From the NCBI GenBank assembly GCA_028671895.1, contig CM053810.1, positions 29,925,501-29,989,500 on the forward strand: DNA of 64,000 nucleotides. Reading direction: 5' to 3'. Source of the DNA: Oenanthe sinensis (lineage: Eukaryota; Streptophyta; Magnoliopsida; Apiales; Apiaceae). A program made the translations under genes and the position numbers. The notes beneath the pieces are model-generated. The model saw only the letters and a program-made list of their open reading frames with translations, was not told where the DNA came from and ran no database searches. Positions 32,091 to 44,446 of the stretch are shown in pieces. Within the stretch, counting starts at the first letter, position 1. The number at the start of each line of letters is the position of its first letter.

Positions 32091-32270
32091 GAGATTCAAC
32101 CTCAATCATCAAAATTATCAGAATTCATCCCTGTCTGGTATCTGATTACTCTGTCTCAAACTTTACTTATCAATATTGTAATTATTGCTAAGAATGAAAA
32201 TGTTCAGGAGTTTTGTTATCATCAACAGAAAATTTATGCATATTTTAAATATTCATAAATAGGGGGAGAT
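32091..32270 (+). other. TE-C 3' noncoding region with PPT
   Basis: Short noncoding tail ending with polypurine tract AGGGGGAGA at 32261-32269, one base before the 3' LTR. Confidence 0.85.
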
Positions 32271-33447
32271 TGTTAGGAATTATAAGTTTTGATGATAACA
32301 AATTACTTAGAATTTCAATAGGGACTCAAAATAATTTTGTAACTGATCAATGGATATGACTTATAAATATCCATTGATTAGGAAACCAGTTATCAGTTGA
32401 AACTTGTTTATCAACTGATAAACTGGATTGTAGCATTGATTTAAGTTTCACTATCAATTGATTGTATTACCTCGATGGATGCAATGATGTAGTCAACTGA
32501 TGTTATTGACTTCAATTTCTAGCTTCTCAACAGATGTGAAGAATGGCTGATCAATTGTAAATATTCTAAGTCAGAATTCTCACAAGTGAAGTGATCAACT
32601 GATGTTGAAGTCGATGGATGAAGACACTACTCAACGGATGAAAGCTATCAATGGATAATTACAGTCAACGGATAAAGAACCATCAATGGATAAGGAGTCG
32701 ATGGATAACTCAATTATCCATCGACACATCAACTGATCAACAGATATCCTATCCATCGATGGATAAGCAAAGGTGAATCAACTGATAAGCTTAACAACAT
32801 TTATCAGTTGATTAAAGTTTTCCTATTTAGCTAAAAGCCAGATATCACGGGAATAGTGCAGAAACTGAATCATTGGAAGACAGTCCTGTCAGGACTGTGA
32901 AGACTTTCTAGGCAACACAGCATCCAAGGAATATCTTAAGACAAAAGACACTTCCAGAGCTAGTTAGTTCTACAAGGAAAGCTGTGAAAAGGAGCTAGTT
33001 TCTATTTTTATGTAAACAGTATAAATTGTAATATTATATTGTTATCAGTCGATAGAAAACTAGAGCAGTAGTTTTTGTTTATAAAAAGCAAAAACACAGT
33101 AGCAAAGGTAGATGTAGTTGTTTTTAAGAACTCAAGAAAAGCAAAGTAGAAAATCAGGCAGAACTTGTAATGCTTTTCTAAATTCTACATTCAACTTTGT
33201 ACGCAGCTTAGTATTTTTACTAAGATCAATTGAAAGCAAAAACTCACTAGTGGAAAAACAATCCACTAGTAATTTTTAATCTTGTTGTTTCTGTTTTCAA
33301 CACTTTAGTTATCCAGTTCTTAGTTACATCAATCTAAATTAAACATTCTCTTTGTACAAACTTATTTCCGCAAGAAGTTGAATTAATTATTAAGTTTGTA
33401 TTCAACCCCCCCTTCTCCAAACTTAGTGTACTTAAGGGCGAATAACA
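32271..33447 (+). repeat. TE-C 3' LTR (1177 bp)
   Basis: Starts TGTTAGGAATTATAAG and ends GCGAATAACA. One base longer than the 5' LTR because of CGCAAGAAG versus CGCAGAAG. TATAAATT at 33020-33027; C-run at 33406-33412. Confidence 0.97.
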
Positions 33448-33874
33448 GTTCTACATGGAGGGCAGTTTCAACATGACACATGGCATCATCTAATTGGCAG
33501 ATTTCCAAGCTTTCAAGATAAGATAAGATTTATGTGGATATCATTGGGCCACGTATATTTTAATCTTTGAAGACTACAAGACATAGATTACAAGTAGTAT
33601 AAATAGAAGTACTTGTGTATTATTTTTAAGTGAGCAATATTTTTCTAGATAAACACTTGTAAAAGAGAGAGAGAGTATTCACAGAGCTTAGTATCATTTA
33701 CTACCCTCTTTACTTCTAGTGTACTGTGTAATGAATGTTGTAGCAACCCTTTCAAGTTATATATAAGACATATATTCCTTGAATCATTGTGTTCATTTAT
33801 TACATAGTATTTATTGCTTCATTAATTCGAAAAGTTGTATTCACCCCCCCTCTACAACACATTTGGACCTAACA
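33448..33874 (+). repeat. TE-A 3' LTR, second part (33448-33452 is the TE-C duplication GTTCT)
   Basis: Resumes the TE-A LTR after TE-C. Has TATAAATA at 33598-33605, a GA run, a C7 run at 33844-33850, and ends CCTAACA at 33874. ATGCA just after it may be TE-A's own target duplication, but the other copy is outside the window. Confidence 0.85.
33598..33605 (+). promoter_or_regulatory. TATA box of TE-A LTR
   Basis: TATAAATA, about 170 bp downstream of the 51-bp motif array once TE-C is removed. Confidence 0.55.
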
Positions 33875-36487
33875 ATGCAACTAGAACTATGACTAGTTGG
33901 TAAAACCAACCAAGCAAATAACTAATGTTTAAAGACATAGTTCCTTGAATGGTGAAAGAAGGACATAGCAACCATACTTCTTTGACAAACATAACCAAGA
34001 CATACTTGACCATTTTATTACAAATTTTTTTCAAAAAGCTAGTGAAGTAAAGTAGCAGGAATTTCTCTTCTCTTCCCTTAGCATTTTATTAGGCAAAAAT
34101 AAAAGAAGGGAAGAAATGGAATTTCAAAGTTGAGCTCCTTCCATCCATAAATTCTAGGATTTTAACCATAGATCCCATAATCATTAACTAAGGTATGTTC
34201 AAAATCTCAAGCTCATCCTCCAAGTATTTCATAGTTAAACAAATTCTCAAAGATGAGCATGAATAGTAAAATATAGTAATACTAATTGTGTTCTTGATGT
34301 TTCTTGTGAGATAAAGACTTCTAAGGTAAAGATAAGCACCCCTCAAGGATATTAGACTCTAGTTAGATGTTGTCAAGACTTCAAGAAGGTATGGACACCC
34401 TTCTACCCTTGTGTTTATCTTGAGTAGCATGAAGCAAAAGCTAGTATGTGAATATATGTAAAAGCATGACTAAGATGTTGTTTAGCTAGAATGATGTTTG
34501 TATTGTTGGATGATATTGTGAAATAGTGTTGGTCGAAAGTTACGAAATGAGTAGTAAATGGTATGAACATAGTAGCATGTTGATGATTGACATTGTTTGT
34601 GAATGAATTTCACTTGGTTGAAATCGGAAAATGTTAGGTTTATAGCTATCGTAATGGCCGTTTATTTTTAGACTTACTTTGAACTATAATCCCGAACTAA
34701 AGAAACACTGGACCTTGTCACCACTGAGAATGAATGCTTAAATCTTGGTTCATAGTTTATTTTGACACTTGAATCGTGTTATTCCGATTTATGGTTTAGG
34801 AGAAAAGCTAGTTTTAGTAGAGGTGACTAAAATGACCAAACTACTATGAATGACTCCCTTTGTAAATATAAACGGACCCTTTAATACTTGTTAAAAATCA
34901 TGAAATTTGGAGGATAAATATTTTGGATAGTGGTTAAGGCCTCTGCAAAACTTCATGCACAGTTATTGAAGTTTCCATTTTATAAAAGTGTTGAACCTAA
35001 GAAAGTTCAAGTGAAAACCCTTGAGTGGTTACTTGGAAAGTGGATTTTGAAATGACTAACTAAAGTGGAAATTGAGAATGGTTCATAGACCAAGTGTTCG
35101 ACTTAAATGATTAACAGGTGCCCTGATAAAATCAGGTCTAGAATGAGTCATTTAAGACATGTCGGAGTCTCGGTTCGAACGTACGTATTGAACGATAATT
35201 GAGTTGCTCGAGTAACTAATAATATGTTCTGTTTTATTGTATAGATCACCCGACAAAACTCACAACCCCAAACACTCTAAGGAAACCAGGCAAGTTTTCG
35301 AAACCTGTACTTTATGTACTACTATTATGTTGAAAACTGTTGATGTTGTGATATAATTGCTTATTGAAATTACGAGTTGATTTTAAACTGCTGTTTAATC
35401 TTCCGTTAAAAGTTTTGGTTTATATGCTATAATATATTATAAATATATGTCGGTGTTTATATAAAGGCTCTTAGAGTAGAGAAGTTTTCGTATTTTCAAA
35501 CGTAGACCGGGAGTCAAAAATATTATTTTAAATACTGTCATAAACCGGGAGTTGCTGGAGACAGATGATTTTTTTAGTAATTAAAAATATTCCAATATTT
35601 ATATTTTGGATATTTTTATTGATATATATTTTAAATAGTGTTAATAAATATTATTTGAATATTTATTTAATTAATAAATATTATTCTGAATATTTATTTA
35701 AAAAGAGTTTATTAATTGTTTACTATTTAATAAATATTAATTAAATGTTTATTAAATATTTTAAATTGACTAAAATTTATTTAAGGTTTTTGATCATCAT
35801 TTAAAAATATTTCTGACCTTCAGAAAACTTATTTAAATATAGTGAGGTTTTTCTAATATCTATTTATATTTTATTTTATTCTTTTAATAAGAATAAAATA
35901 TTCTCGGACTTATCAAAAATAGGGAACTCGGTCTAGGGAGTAAAAAGTAATTTACTTTTTAAAAAACGGTTATGTTTTGGCATCACTGGCCTACTGTAAT
36001 AGGGCTTTCAACTTATCAAATCGTAAGAAGTTTTCCGACTAATTCCAGAGTCGTGGTTTTAAATGATTTTCATTCCTTGATAAAGGACATACGTTGGTGG
36101 AGGTCAACATGCCTTTGTGGTGAGAGGACTGCCCCAATTATTCTGGCAATACCCATTCAGAGTTTTGTGAATCTATTAACAAATATTACATACTTGGGGA
36201 ACTAAGATTAAATTCTGGTTCCAGATTTATAGATTGTTCTAGTGGACTAAGAGATATAGCGTAAGTGGCCAAGTGACGCACGATCCAGCACTTTGGCCCA
36301 TATGAGGTCTAGGGTGATTCCTAACAACGGTAGAGAATGTCATGGCTCCCCCTTCTACATGTAGAGAAACAATAAAAGCTGCCGTATGTTACGATTGATC
36401 ATCGTGTATGTACGGTAGAAGTGTGATGTAATGCTCCAGTTACAGTCCCGTCTTCCAATTGGAATTGTACTGCAACATCGTAATGAA
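33875..36487. other. Unassigned AT-rich DNA
   Basis: No ORF with recognisable homology on either strand. 35580-35900 is extremely AT-rich with repeated AATAAATATT words. The right part (35970-36450) has no clear repeat boundary. It could be a decayed LTR or old intergenic DNA; I see no LTR ends, PBS or TIR. Confidence 0.4.
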
Positions 36488-37381
36488 AGCCTAATGCAAA
36501 GTGAATATGAGATGAGCATGATAAGAGAGCTCAATTATTTTCCAAGCCTTCAAAAAGGTAAAAGGACATATGGCATTTTCATAAGTAAAACTAAATACAT
36601 CAATGACTTACTCAAGAGGTTTGACATGCAAGATTACTCAACTTCCAAAACTCCAATGTCTACAGCTACAAAACTTGATGAAGATAAGAAAGGAAAAAGT
36701 GTAGACATGAAGACCTACAGAGGAATGATTGGATCTCTTCTCTATCTCACAACTAGCAGACCAGAAATTATGTTCTTTACATGTCTATGTGCAAGATTTC
36801 AGGCAAATCCCAAAGAATCTCATCTCAATTCTGTCAAAACGATTCTAAGATACCTTAAAGGAACACCTTTCATGGGATTATGGTACCCTAAAGAAATAGG
36901 ATTCAACTTAGTTGGATATTCATATGCTGATTTTGCTGGATGTAGAGTAGATAGGAAAAGCACTTTAGGAAGCTGTCAATTTCTTGGATAGAGATTGGTG
37001 TCTTGGTTTAGCAAAAAGCAACAATCAGTCTCCACTTCCACAGCTGAGGCTGAATACATTGCTGTTGGAAGCTGTTGTGCTCAAGTTCTTTGGATCATGA
37101 ATCAACTAAGGGACTATGGACTAGGGTTAGAAAGAATTCTTATCATGTGTGACAACACTAGTGCAATTTCAATTGTTTCCAATCTAGTCAATCATTCCAA
37201 AACAAAGCATATTAATGTAAGGTACCATTTCATAAGGGAACATGCAGAATATGGAGTGATTGAATTATTCTATATTCCTACACAAAAATAGTTGACTGAT
37301 ATATTTACTAAACCACTTGATGAAGTCACCTTTAACAGGTTGGTTAGTGAAATTGGAATGCAAAATTCTTCTCAACTGTAA
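36488..37381 (+). pseudogene. pol: TE-D RT/RNase H remnant
   Basis: Matches TE-C pol from the YEMSMMGEL region onward: KTPMSTATKL, YRGMIGSLLYLT, RYLKGT, then RNase H (SYADFAG, STAEAEY, CDNTSA) and KPLDEVTFNRLVSEIGM, stopping at 37379-37381. Two in-frame TAG codons (36989-36991 and 37289-37291) break it, and the first RNase H Asp motif is changed (YSYADFAG). Sequence upstream of 36488 does not match copia. Confidence 0.9.
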
Positions 37382-37752
37382 CAAAAATTGTTTCATAGAC
37401 GTTAAGCTAAATGATTTATCTAAGTGAAACAGAACTGGTGTATATTTATAAATATATCCGTTATATTGTTGTACATTATTGTGCTTCAAAATAAATTTTT
37501 TATTAACTTGGAACTATTTCTTTGTTCTAAGGAAGCCTGAAAAAATTATTATACATGTGCATTGTTAAATAACAAGTGTGATAATTAAAATTTCAGGAAT
37601 ATTGATCAAACACATTTCTTACTTTAAAAATGAATAAATGAATTTTGTTTATTTAAGAAATGAGGTTTGCAAATTATTATTTTGGTTTCCAAGTGAAAAC
37701 AGAATAATCCTTCAAAACTGGAGTTTGTGATTAAGTTATCATCCTTTCTGAC

Positions 37753-37997
37753 TTCTCGACTATGTATATATTCTTGAGTTCTAGAATAGTTCATTTCTAG
37801 AGTTCTCGATCGAGTATTATTAAGAGTTCTCGATCACTAGAGTTCTCGATTGCTTTGAGTTCTCGAATGGTTAAATTCAGTTTTATTGTGTTCTCTATTG
37901 GTACACTTCTCGAACACATATATAAACAATCAGAGTTCTCGACCAAAATTTAACAGTTCACTATTGAAATTAACTTTATTCTTTTCTGAGTTCTCGA
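37753..37997 (+). promoter_or_regulatory. TTCTCGA motif cluster upstream of the TE-D aORF
   Basis: About eight GAGTTCTCGA-type sites in 245 bp, nearly all in this orientation. The LTR of the same element carries the reverse complement TCGAGAAGTC. Confidence 0.75.
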
Positions 37998-38039
37998 TCA
38001 CTAAAATCGATTATTATTCTAGTCGAGTTGTCTGTGTCT

Positions 38040-38047
38040 TATAAATA
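38040..38047 (+). promoter_or_regulatory. Internal TATA box for the TE-D aORF
   Basis: TATAAATA followed by GC, 150 bp upstream of ATG 38190, matching 28019-28028 in TE-C. Confidence 0.5.
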
Positions 38048-38189
38048 GCAAAGTAGATCTCACATTTCAGCTCTACACTTAATCGCAAACTCAAAGAACC
38101 CTTGCTCATCAATAGTTGCACACAAACTCTTGCTTCTATTTTCTCTAAGACTTTCATTTCATCGTTTCTCTCTTTCTATACGCAACTCA

Positions 38190-41100
38190 ATGGCATCTTC
38201 TAGCTCTCAATCTGCAACTAAAGTGTTTGTATTTCCTGAAACAAATTTATTAGCCATTTCAAGGGATGCAGGTGCAAAGGCACAATATAAGTTCTTTACT
38301 AGGTTTCTCATTGATTCCTATTTAAGTGAAGCTTTATTGGCAAACCCCACCCTGTATCTTGACATTTTGGAGCAGTTTTGGAAAACTACTTACTGGGAAA
38401 ACATAGCATTAGAAGATGGTAGCTCAAAATTCGTTGTCACCTGCAAGATTCAAGGAGAGGACATCAGTTTTGATAAAAATGATGTGAACAAAATTTGAAA
38501 ATGCCAATAGAGGAGTTTGATGAAGAATCGACTGACAATGACCTTCTAGACTTCCTTGAGTTCATTAGGTATTCTGACACTGTGGAGAAATGAACTGAGA
38601 AGTACAGACTGAGGAAAATAAACAAGAAGTACATGAGAAATAAGTGGTCAATTCTGTTTGACACCATTCTAAGAGTGTTACCTATAGAAAAATAGGGTTT
38701 TGACCAAGTAAGCCTCATTGTCATGAAGTTGGCCTACTCATTGGCATACAATCAAAAGCTCAATGTTGGAAAGCTAGTTCTTGGGGAACTCTCAACCAGG
38801 ATCCCAAAGAAAGGTAATGAGATATTCTTTCCTCGCTTTATTCTGTCAATTCTTAATTTTAAAAATCTTGCATTGATTGAGTTACTAGGAATGAATAAAA
38901 ATAGAATTGGCTACTCCACATCCATGTCCAAAATTATATTTGCTACATTGGATAGGAGAAACACAGTGAATGTCCCTCTCATAATCACACCTCACATGAG
39001 GAGTGTATTTGAGGGGTATCCACTAGTACAGCCTACATATGCTTATCTTGACATAGTAGGAGGTCCTAAGGTTGCACAGGAACAAAATGCACCTAACCCA
39101 AGGATCTCTAACCTAATTGTAGACCCTTCTTTCCAAACAATAGATGTTAGTGAGCCAACCTCTATATCCTCTCAACAGGGTGTAGTTGCAAAGAAGAAAA
39201 GGGATAAACCAGCTAGCAAGAAAAGAAATGTAGTTGCAATAGTAGAACATGAAGAAGAAATTAATGAGTCACCCGTGGAACCTTTAAAAAGGAGGAAGAA
39301 GAATAAAAAGGCCACAACAGAACACTCTACATCCTCCCAACAGGATGTAGAGTTGTACATAAGGGATTAAACCTACTTCTAGGTGCACTTTCTCAAAAAG
39401 GTGCATCTATTGAAATTGAGAGTCAACCCACTCCATCGTGTACATAGTTTACACTATTGTAGGAACCCACTCCTTTTAATGAAGAAGTCCTTGTAGAAAA
39501 GGAAATACATCATGCACAATTAAGGACTTCTATTGAAACTTCCCCATTTTCTCTAGGGGAGTTGTCAATACTCACAACAACTAACAATCTCTCTTCTATT
39601 CCCCAAATTTCTTATCAACCAAATGTGTCTAGCAAAATACATGAGGCTGTTGATCATCAGGATTTCAATTTCTCTGGTAAGCCCAACTTAAGTGACTTGG
39701 TGCAAGACACCTTGTTCACCACTCAGGACACACATCTAGATGGTGAGGGAATGCATGCTGACGCATATCCTGATGACACCATCAAAGCCACAGAGGCTTC
39801 AGGAGTGTTTACTTCAGACTCTGTGGTGGCTAAGGAATTTGAAAACCAAGTGTCTTCACAGACATTGGGTAATCTAGGAAACCTCAACACCATGCAAATG
39901 GCATCCCATTGACACTCCCCAGTCATTCAAAGACTGTCTTTTCAGGAGAAATCACATATCCATCCAGTATCAAAGGATTCATCTGAGCAATTGGATGATG
40001 AATTTGATGCAGAAGGGACCACTGTAACAAGTGACCCTAGCTCTTACTCTTTGTCACAATGGCTGAAACCTGTGCAATATGATAGGGAATCAGGACCATC
40101 ATCTCATGGTGGGTCACTAAATCATGAACAATTAAAGGAATCATATGGAGATCAATTGGATTGTTTTTACCAAATAGTTCAACAACTTCTCACCTCTCAT
40201 TTACCCAAAAAGGACTATGTTGCAATATTGTTGGAGTATGCTAAGGATCAAGAAGAAATAAAGGACAAAAATGCTGATGTGGCTAAAGATGGAGAGGTCA
40301 ATGTTGATGCTTGGTTGGATAACTAAAATACTATGAGCATGGAGGAGATGCTACAGTGAATGAGACAGAAGTATCTAACATCTCTTGGATCCTGTAAGAA
40401 AACTTTCACTCCCACTGCCATTTATGATGCTATACATGAGGCAGCCAAAGTCCAACTGCAATCCAATCACTATCTTGCAAGAGGCTTTTGATCAGAAATT
40501 GTTGAGCATAGAGCTAAGATGGAAGGGTTTTTTAGAGTAATTGGAGACAAATTGAAGCCTGGTGGTCTCTATGCTCATGCTCCCTCTAGAATAGATTCTT
40601 CATTTTCCGGGCACAAGTTTCAAAAATTGAATGACAAAATGGAAAAGATGGAGAAGACCTTTCAAGAAATTATTGTCATCCAAATAGCAACTCAATAAAA
40701 ACAGACCACAATCAACAACATGGTTGAGGTTCTATACAAAAACAGGCATGCAGACAGATTGCCTGAAGATATTCCAATCCATGACCTGGCTCCTCTGCAA
40801 GTAAATATCTTTTATCAATCTAAAGCTAAGGTAGAAAAGGATGAAGTTGTCACCCTGCTAAAACTCAAAGAAAAAGTGGATTCATTAACAAATGCTCAAT
40901 CTACACTCTCATCCACATTTTCAAAAGTGGTGGCAAATGTTGATTCACTCAAGAAGGACTTTGAAACCTCTAGCTCCACTCAAGGCACTACACTTCAACA
41001 AATCTCCAATCAACTTGCCTATATTCAAGTTTTGCTTTCAATAATGCTTGTGACTGGTCAAGCATCTCATGTTCAAGTTCCTACCCAACTCCAGCCTACT

Positions 41101-42815
41101 CATTCTTCATTCTACCCATGCACCAAGATATCAATCCTAAAGGGGAGAAGTCAAAGGAGGAGATTGAAAGACAAAGGGATGAGATAGAATCTGAGAGACA
41201 AAAAGCTGTAATGGGAATATTAAGGGAGGAGGCCAGGAAGCCACTTGCAGACAAGGAGTTTATGTTGAATTTGAAAGCAATCAAAGCAAATGTCAAGGAC
41301 AATCACTGGAATTACATGAGAATGTTGCAAAACAACATCTACATGGTGAGAGGAGTGAGGATTCAAGTAAATGGTGAAGAGGTTAAAGTACTAGTAGTGT
41401 AGATGGAATCTGGCTACTACAGGGTATGTCTAGGACTATTTCATGGACTCTCATACACGGAACTAGAGTGCCTGCACAAAGAAATAGAGAATGTGACTAA
41501 GGAATACAATGAATTGAAGAATATGTTAGGCCTTTTGTTGCCCAAAGCACTTCCTGAAGCCTACTGTAACCCTGATGGGATTCTCTACATGACAAAGTCA
41601 AACACTCTCTCTCACTTCAGAATCCCTCAGCATTTGAACCCTGATAACAGAAGCCAAATCATAAGTCTGTTGGATCTGTTAAAGCAGAAGCCAGTGATTA
41701 GAGAAGAAGACAAAATGATTATGAAGAAATTGAGAAAATTTATCAATGGTCTAGTGTCAGCCTTTGCAAGTGATGAATTGAAGAAGAGAAGAAAGGATGA
41801 TGAAGACAAGGGACAGAGAAAGGAAGATAAGAAACCTGATTCCAGGAGTGATAAGGATGAGAAGAAATATGAAAAGAAGAAAGAAAGTGATGATAAGAAA
41901 AAGAGAGATGCCTCAGGAAAAGAAAAGACTTATGAGAGAAATAAGCCTTTAAAGCAGCAAGCTGTTGGTATTCATTCTAGTACACCTAAATCCAAATCTC
42001 CTAGAAGACATTTTGTGAAAGTGACTGCACATGGAGTGATAAGGAAGGAAGTGGAAAAGAATCATATCAAGAAATTGAAGCAATGTCAACAGATAAAGGT
42101 CAACACTGCTACAACAACAAGATTTAAGAAGTCTACTAGCTCATTTCTAGTTAGATGTCCTAAATCGAGAAAGCAGCTCATTATTCCTGACAAAGTCTAC
42201 AAATTAAACCTATCCAAGAAATTGCTGAAGTTGACCAAGTGAAGATCAAGCAATGGAAGGCAGACATAATTATCAAAGTTGAAATCAGGGACAAGAGAAT
42301 GTTTGTGACCACTGTTAGGGGGGAAAAGATGCTTCCATCATGACAAATCATTTTCATCCACTCATAACATTAAAAGAGTGATCAATCTTTTTGACAAAAG
42401 GTGCATGATTGACAAATTGAAAATGATGGAAATGGTTGAGTACTTGGCTAGGAAGTACCAAAAGAAAATTGATAAGGTCAAGTACTTAGAGGAGATGGTG
42501 GAGAAAAAGAAAAAGGAAGATGAAGAAATAGAGAGGTTTTCTGAAGAACTAAGAAGACAAGAAAAGTGCAGAGTATTCAAAGACCCTGATAGAATTGAGT
42601 TCAAGCTGAGAAATGGAGTGACAACTAAAATCAGACTCAAGTTTATCCTTGATTACCCTATGCAAACCCTCAAAATTGTTGCTAACATGCTAGAAGGCAC
42701 AATTCTAATTGAAGAGATCATGGTCAGACAACAAATCCTCCATGCAATTGAAGAGATCAACTCAAGGCAAGAGAAAGAAAGGAAAGAAAGGTATGATCAT
42801 GCCAATCATCAATAA
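38190..42815 (+). pseudogene. TE-D extra ORF (aORF), broken
   Basis: ATG 38190 starts MASSSSQSATKVFVFP and the shared aORF N-domain (FFTRFLIDSYLSEAL, NPT, LEQFWKTT). It breaks after 38498; further matching pieces appear in other frames (NKWSILFDTILRVL near 38640, KLAYSLAYNQKLNVGKLVLGEL at 38723). Basic patches (KKKRDKPASKKR, LKRRKKNKK), a Lys/Glu-rich region (about 41770-41950) and a C-terminal helical piece to 42815 follow. Many stops and frame changes are present, so it is not functional. No membrane segment in the surviving pieces. Confidence 0.8.
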
Positions 42816-42884
42816 TAACAAAATAGGTAGGCTTGATATCTTGTATTAATTTGTGAAATTATCTTTTCCCAAATTGGGGGAGAT

Positions 42885-44161
42885 TATTGGATCAAATCAA
42901 GCCTACTCTATGTAATTATTTATCTTAATGTAACATATGTTGTACTTCTGTAATATGTTAGTGACTTAGATATTTCAATGTACTATTGTAGTTAAAAGTG
43001 TGATCAAATTGTAATTCCAAATTGTAATATAAATTCAAAGAATAAAGTCTGTTAGAAGATTCAAGTTGAATGATGCAACTAGACAAAGAAGACTATTTGA
43101 AGAATAAGGAATGCAGTTTGAAATTTCTTCCCAGGCAAACAGCTCATTCGAGAAGTCATCACATTCGAGAAGTCAGAAATATGCAACTGGTCGAGAAGTC
43201 TCAAAACACTCATTGGCTCAGTATTCGATCGAGAAGTACCCATTCGAGAATTCAAGGTAATGAAGCCAATCGAGTAGTGTGAAAATATACACATTTGAGA
43301 AGTCCAGTAAAACAATTCAAGAAGTTAGCCAAATGAGCATTCGAGAAGTGATAAGGCTGAACCAATCGAGAAGTCTCAGTTTCAAGTATCCATTCGAGAA
43401 GTCTAGATTAATCGAGAAGTCATCAAATGAAGTATACAATCGAGAAGTCTAGTCATTCGAGAATAAATTTATTCAAGGACTAATCGAGAAGTCACAGAAT
43501 GAACCTATTCGAGAAGTCAATCATCATGACTTCTCGAATCAAAACTAACAGAGTACTCGACTGTCCAAAGAGATAGTTTCAAGGAGAATTGCAGAAGAAC
43601 AAGATAAGTAATTTGCAGCACTGTCATTACAGGGTCAGTCAAGCCTGTAATGATAGAGACAAGTCTACAATGAAGCTTGGAAGATACATAAGACAAATGA
43701 CGGAATTGATAAGGCAGAAAACTATAGACTGTCAAAAGAAAGTGTTAGCTAGAAATAGGTACTAGTCAAATGTAAAGTTATCTTTGTCTATTTCTAGTTT
43801 TAGCATTAACTGACTAGTTAAAACATGTGTCAAAAAGACATGTTGTCTATATAGGCTTAACACTGTGTTCATTAGTAAGAGATCTTGGAATTCATCAAGT
43901 TCATACCTTGTATCTTCTAAGAACAAGAAGCTGAAATTCACACTAAATTTCAGATTGTAGCTAGTTCAATTCTAATACAAATTAGATTGAAAATTATATT
44001 TAGTGTTTACTTTATTTCCTGCACTATGTTTATGTAAACTCTTGAATTGTTAAAGCTACATATATCAAAATAACAGTTCATAAAAAATCAAAAAGAGCAT
44101 AAAAGATTGAAGTATACATTCATCCCCCCTGTACACTTTTGCTGAACTCTAATTCCTAACA
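42885..44161 (+). repeat. TE-D 3' LTR (about 1277 bp)
   Basis: Follows the PPT; by alignment to the PPT-LTR junctions of TE-A and TE-C it starts TATTGGATC, so the terminal TG is mutated to TA. TATATA at 43848-43853, C6 run at 44124-44129, end CCTAACA at 44161. Confidence 0.75.
43148..43537 (-). promoter_or_regulatory. TCGAGAAGTC motif cluster in TE-D LTR
   Basis: About fifteen copies in 390 bp, mostly in one orientation, ending with an inverted copy GACTTCTCGA at 43528. Upstream of the LTR TATA at 43848. Reverse complement of the spacer motif at 37753-37997. Confidence 0.8.
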
Positions 44162-44438
44162 GTTCCGAATATTACAAAGATTTTCATCTTATATATATAA
44201 TAGATTAATTCTTACAAAATCTTGATAAATAAATTATTTATATATGCTTAATCCTATAAACTTTTCGTGAACTATAAATCAATTAAAATCTATCGATTTG
44301 TTTCAATCTATAAAAATATTATAAAATTTTAGCCAAGCACCCTCCTTACAAGTGAGAAAAAATTAAAATGAATATTCGTTAATTTTTTTAAAGGAAATAA
44401 CAAAATTTCCTATTTTCATTAATTCAATTATTTTTAGT
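44162..44438. other. AT-rich intergenic sequence between TE-D and a MITE
   Basis: Nothing recognisable. Confidence 0.4.
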
Positions 44439-44446
44439 GATGAGAT

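Larger units (their letters stand above)
20624..33447 (+). mobile_element. TE-C: complete Sirevirus/Maximus-type Ty1/copia element (12,824 bp)
   Basis: LTRs of 1176 and 1177 bp, GTTCT duplications, tRNA-Met PBS, long gag with coiled coil and two knuckle sites, pol open over the whole PR-RNase H length, spacer, 1303-aa aORF and PPT. By eye the LTRs differ by about nine substitutions and one 1-bp indel, so the insertion is young. The only clear defect is one stop in gag. Strikingly, the motif TCRAYNGATA is spread over LTRs, spacer and all three coding regions. Confidence 0.95.
1..33874 (+). mobile_element. TE-A: Sirevirus/Maximus-type Ty1/copia element, 5' end outside window, split by TE-B and TE-C
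   Basis: Order gag (2-1273), pol (1252-4608), spacer with 49-bp repeats, extra ORF (15316-19458), polypurine tract (19859-19867) and 3' LTR (19869-20623 plus 33453-33874). Copia domain order PR-IN-RT-RH and the extra ORF after pol fit the SIRE/Maximus lineage. TE-B interrupts the spacer and TE-C the LTR; both show exact 5-bp target duplications, so the outer element can be reassembled in order. The LTR without TE-C and one duplication copy is about 1177 bp and ends in ACA at 33874. Lineage assignment is from architecture and motif reading, not a tree. Confidence 0.85.
37382..38189 (+). other. TE-D pol-aORF spacer
   Basis: Noncoding, with the TTCTCGA cluster and then TATAAATAGC (38040-38049) and a leader. 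Same order as in TE-C. Confidence 0.65.
36488..44161 (+). mobile_element. TE-D: 5'-truncated, decayed Sirevirus-type element
   Basis: Begins inside RT (LMQSEYEMSM), then RNase H, spacer with TTCTCGA motifs and TATA, broken aORF, PPT (GGGGGAGA at 42876-42883) and one LTR (42885-44161). Gag, protease, integrase and most of RT are missing. It has the TE-A/TE-C layout but its own motif, so it is a third family. Confidence 0.85.

Noticed and set aside
36431..36487. Start of the TE-D pol fragment at the ORF start
   Set aside because: The first 19 codons do not match copia RT; homology begins at about 36488.
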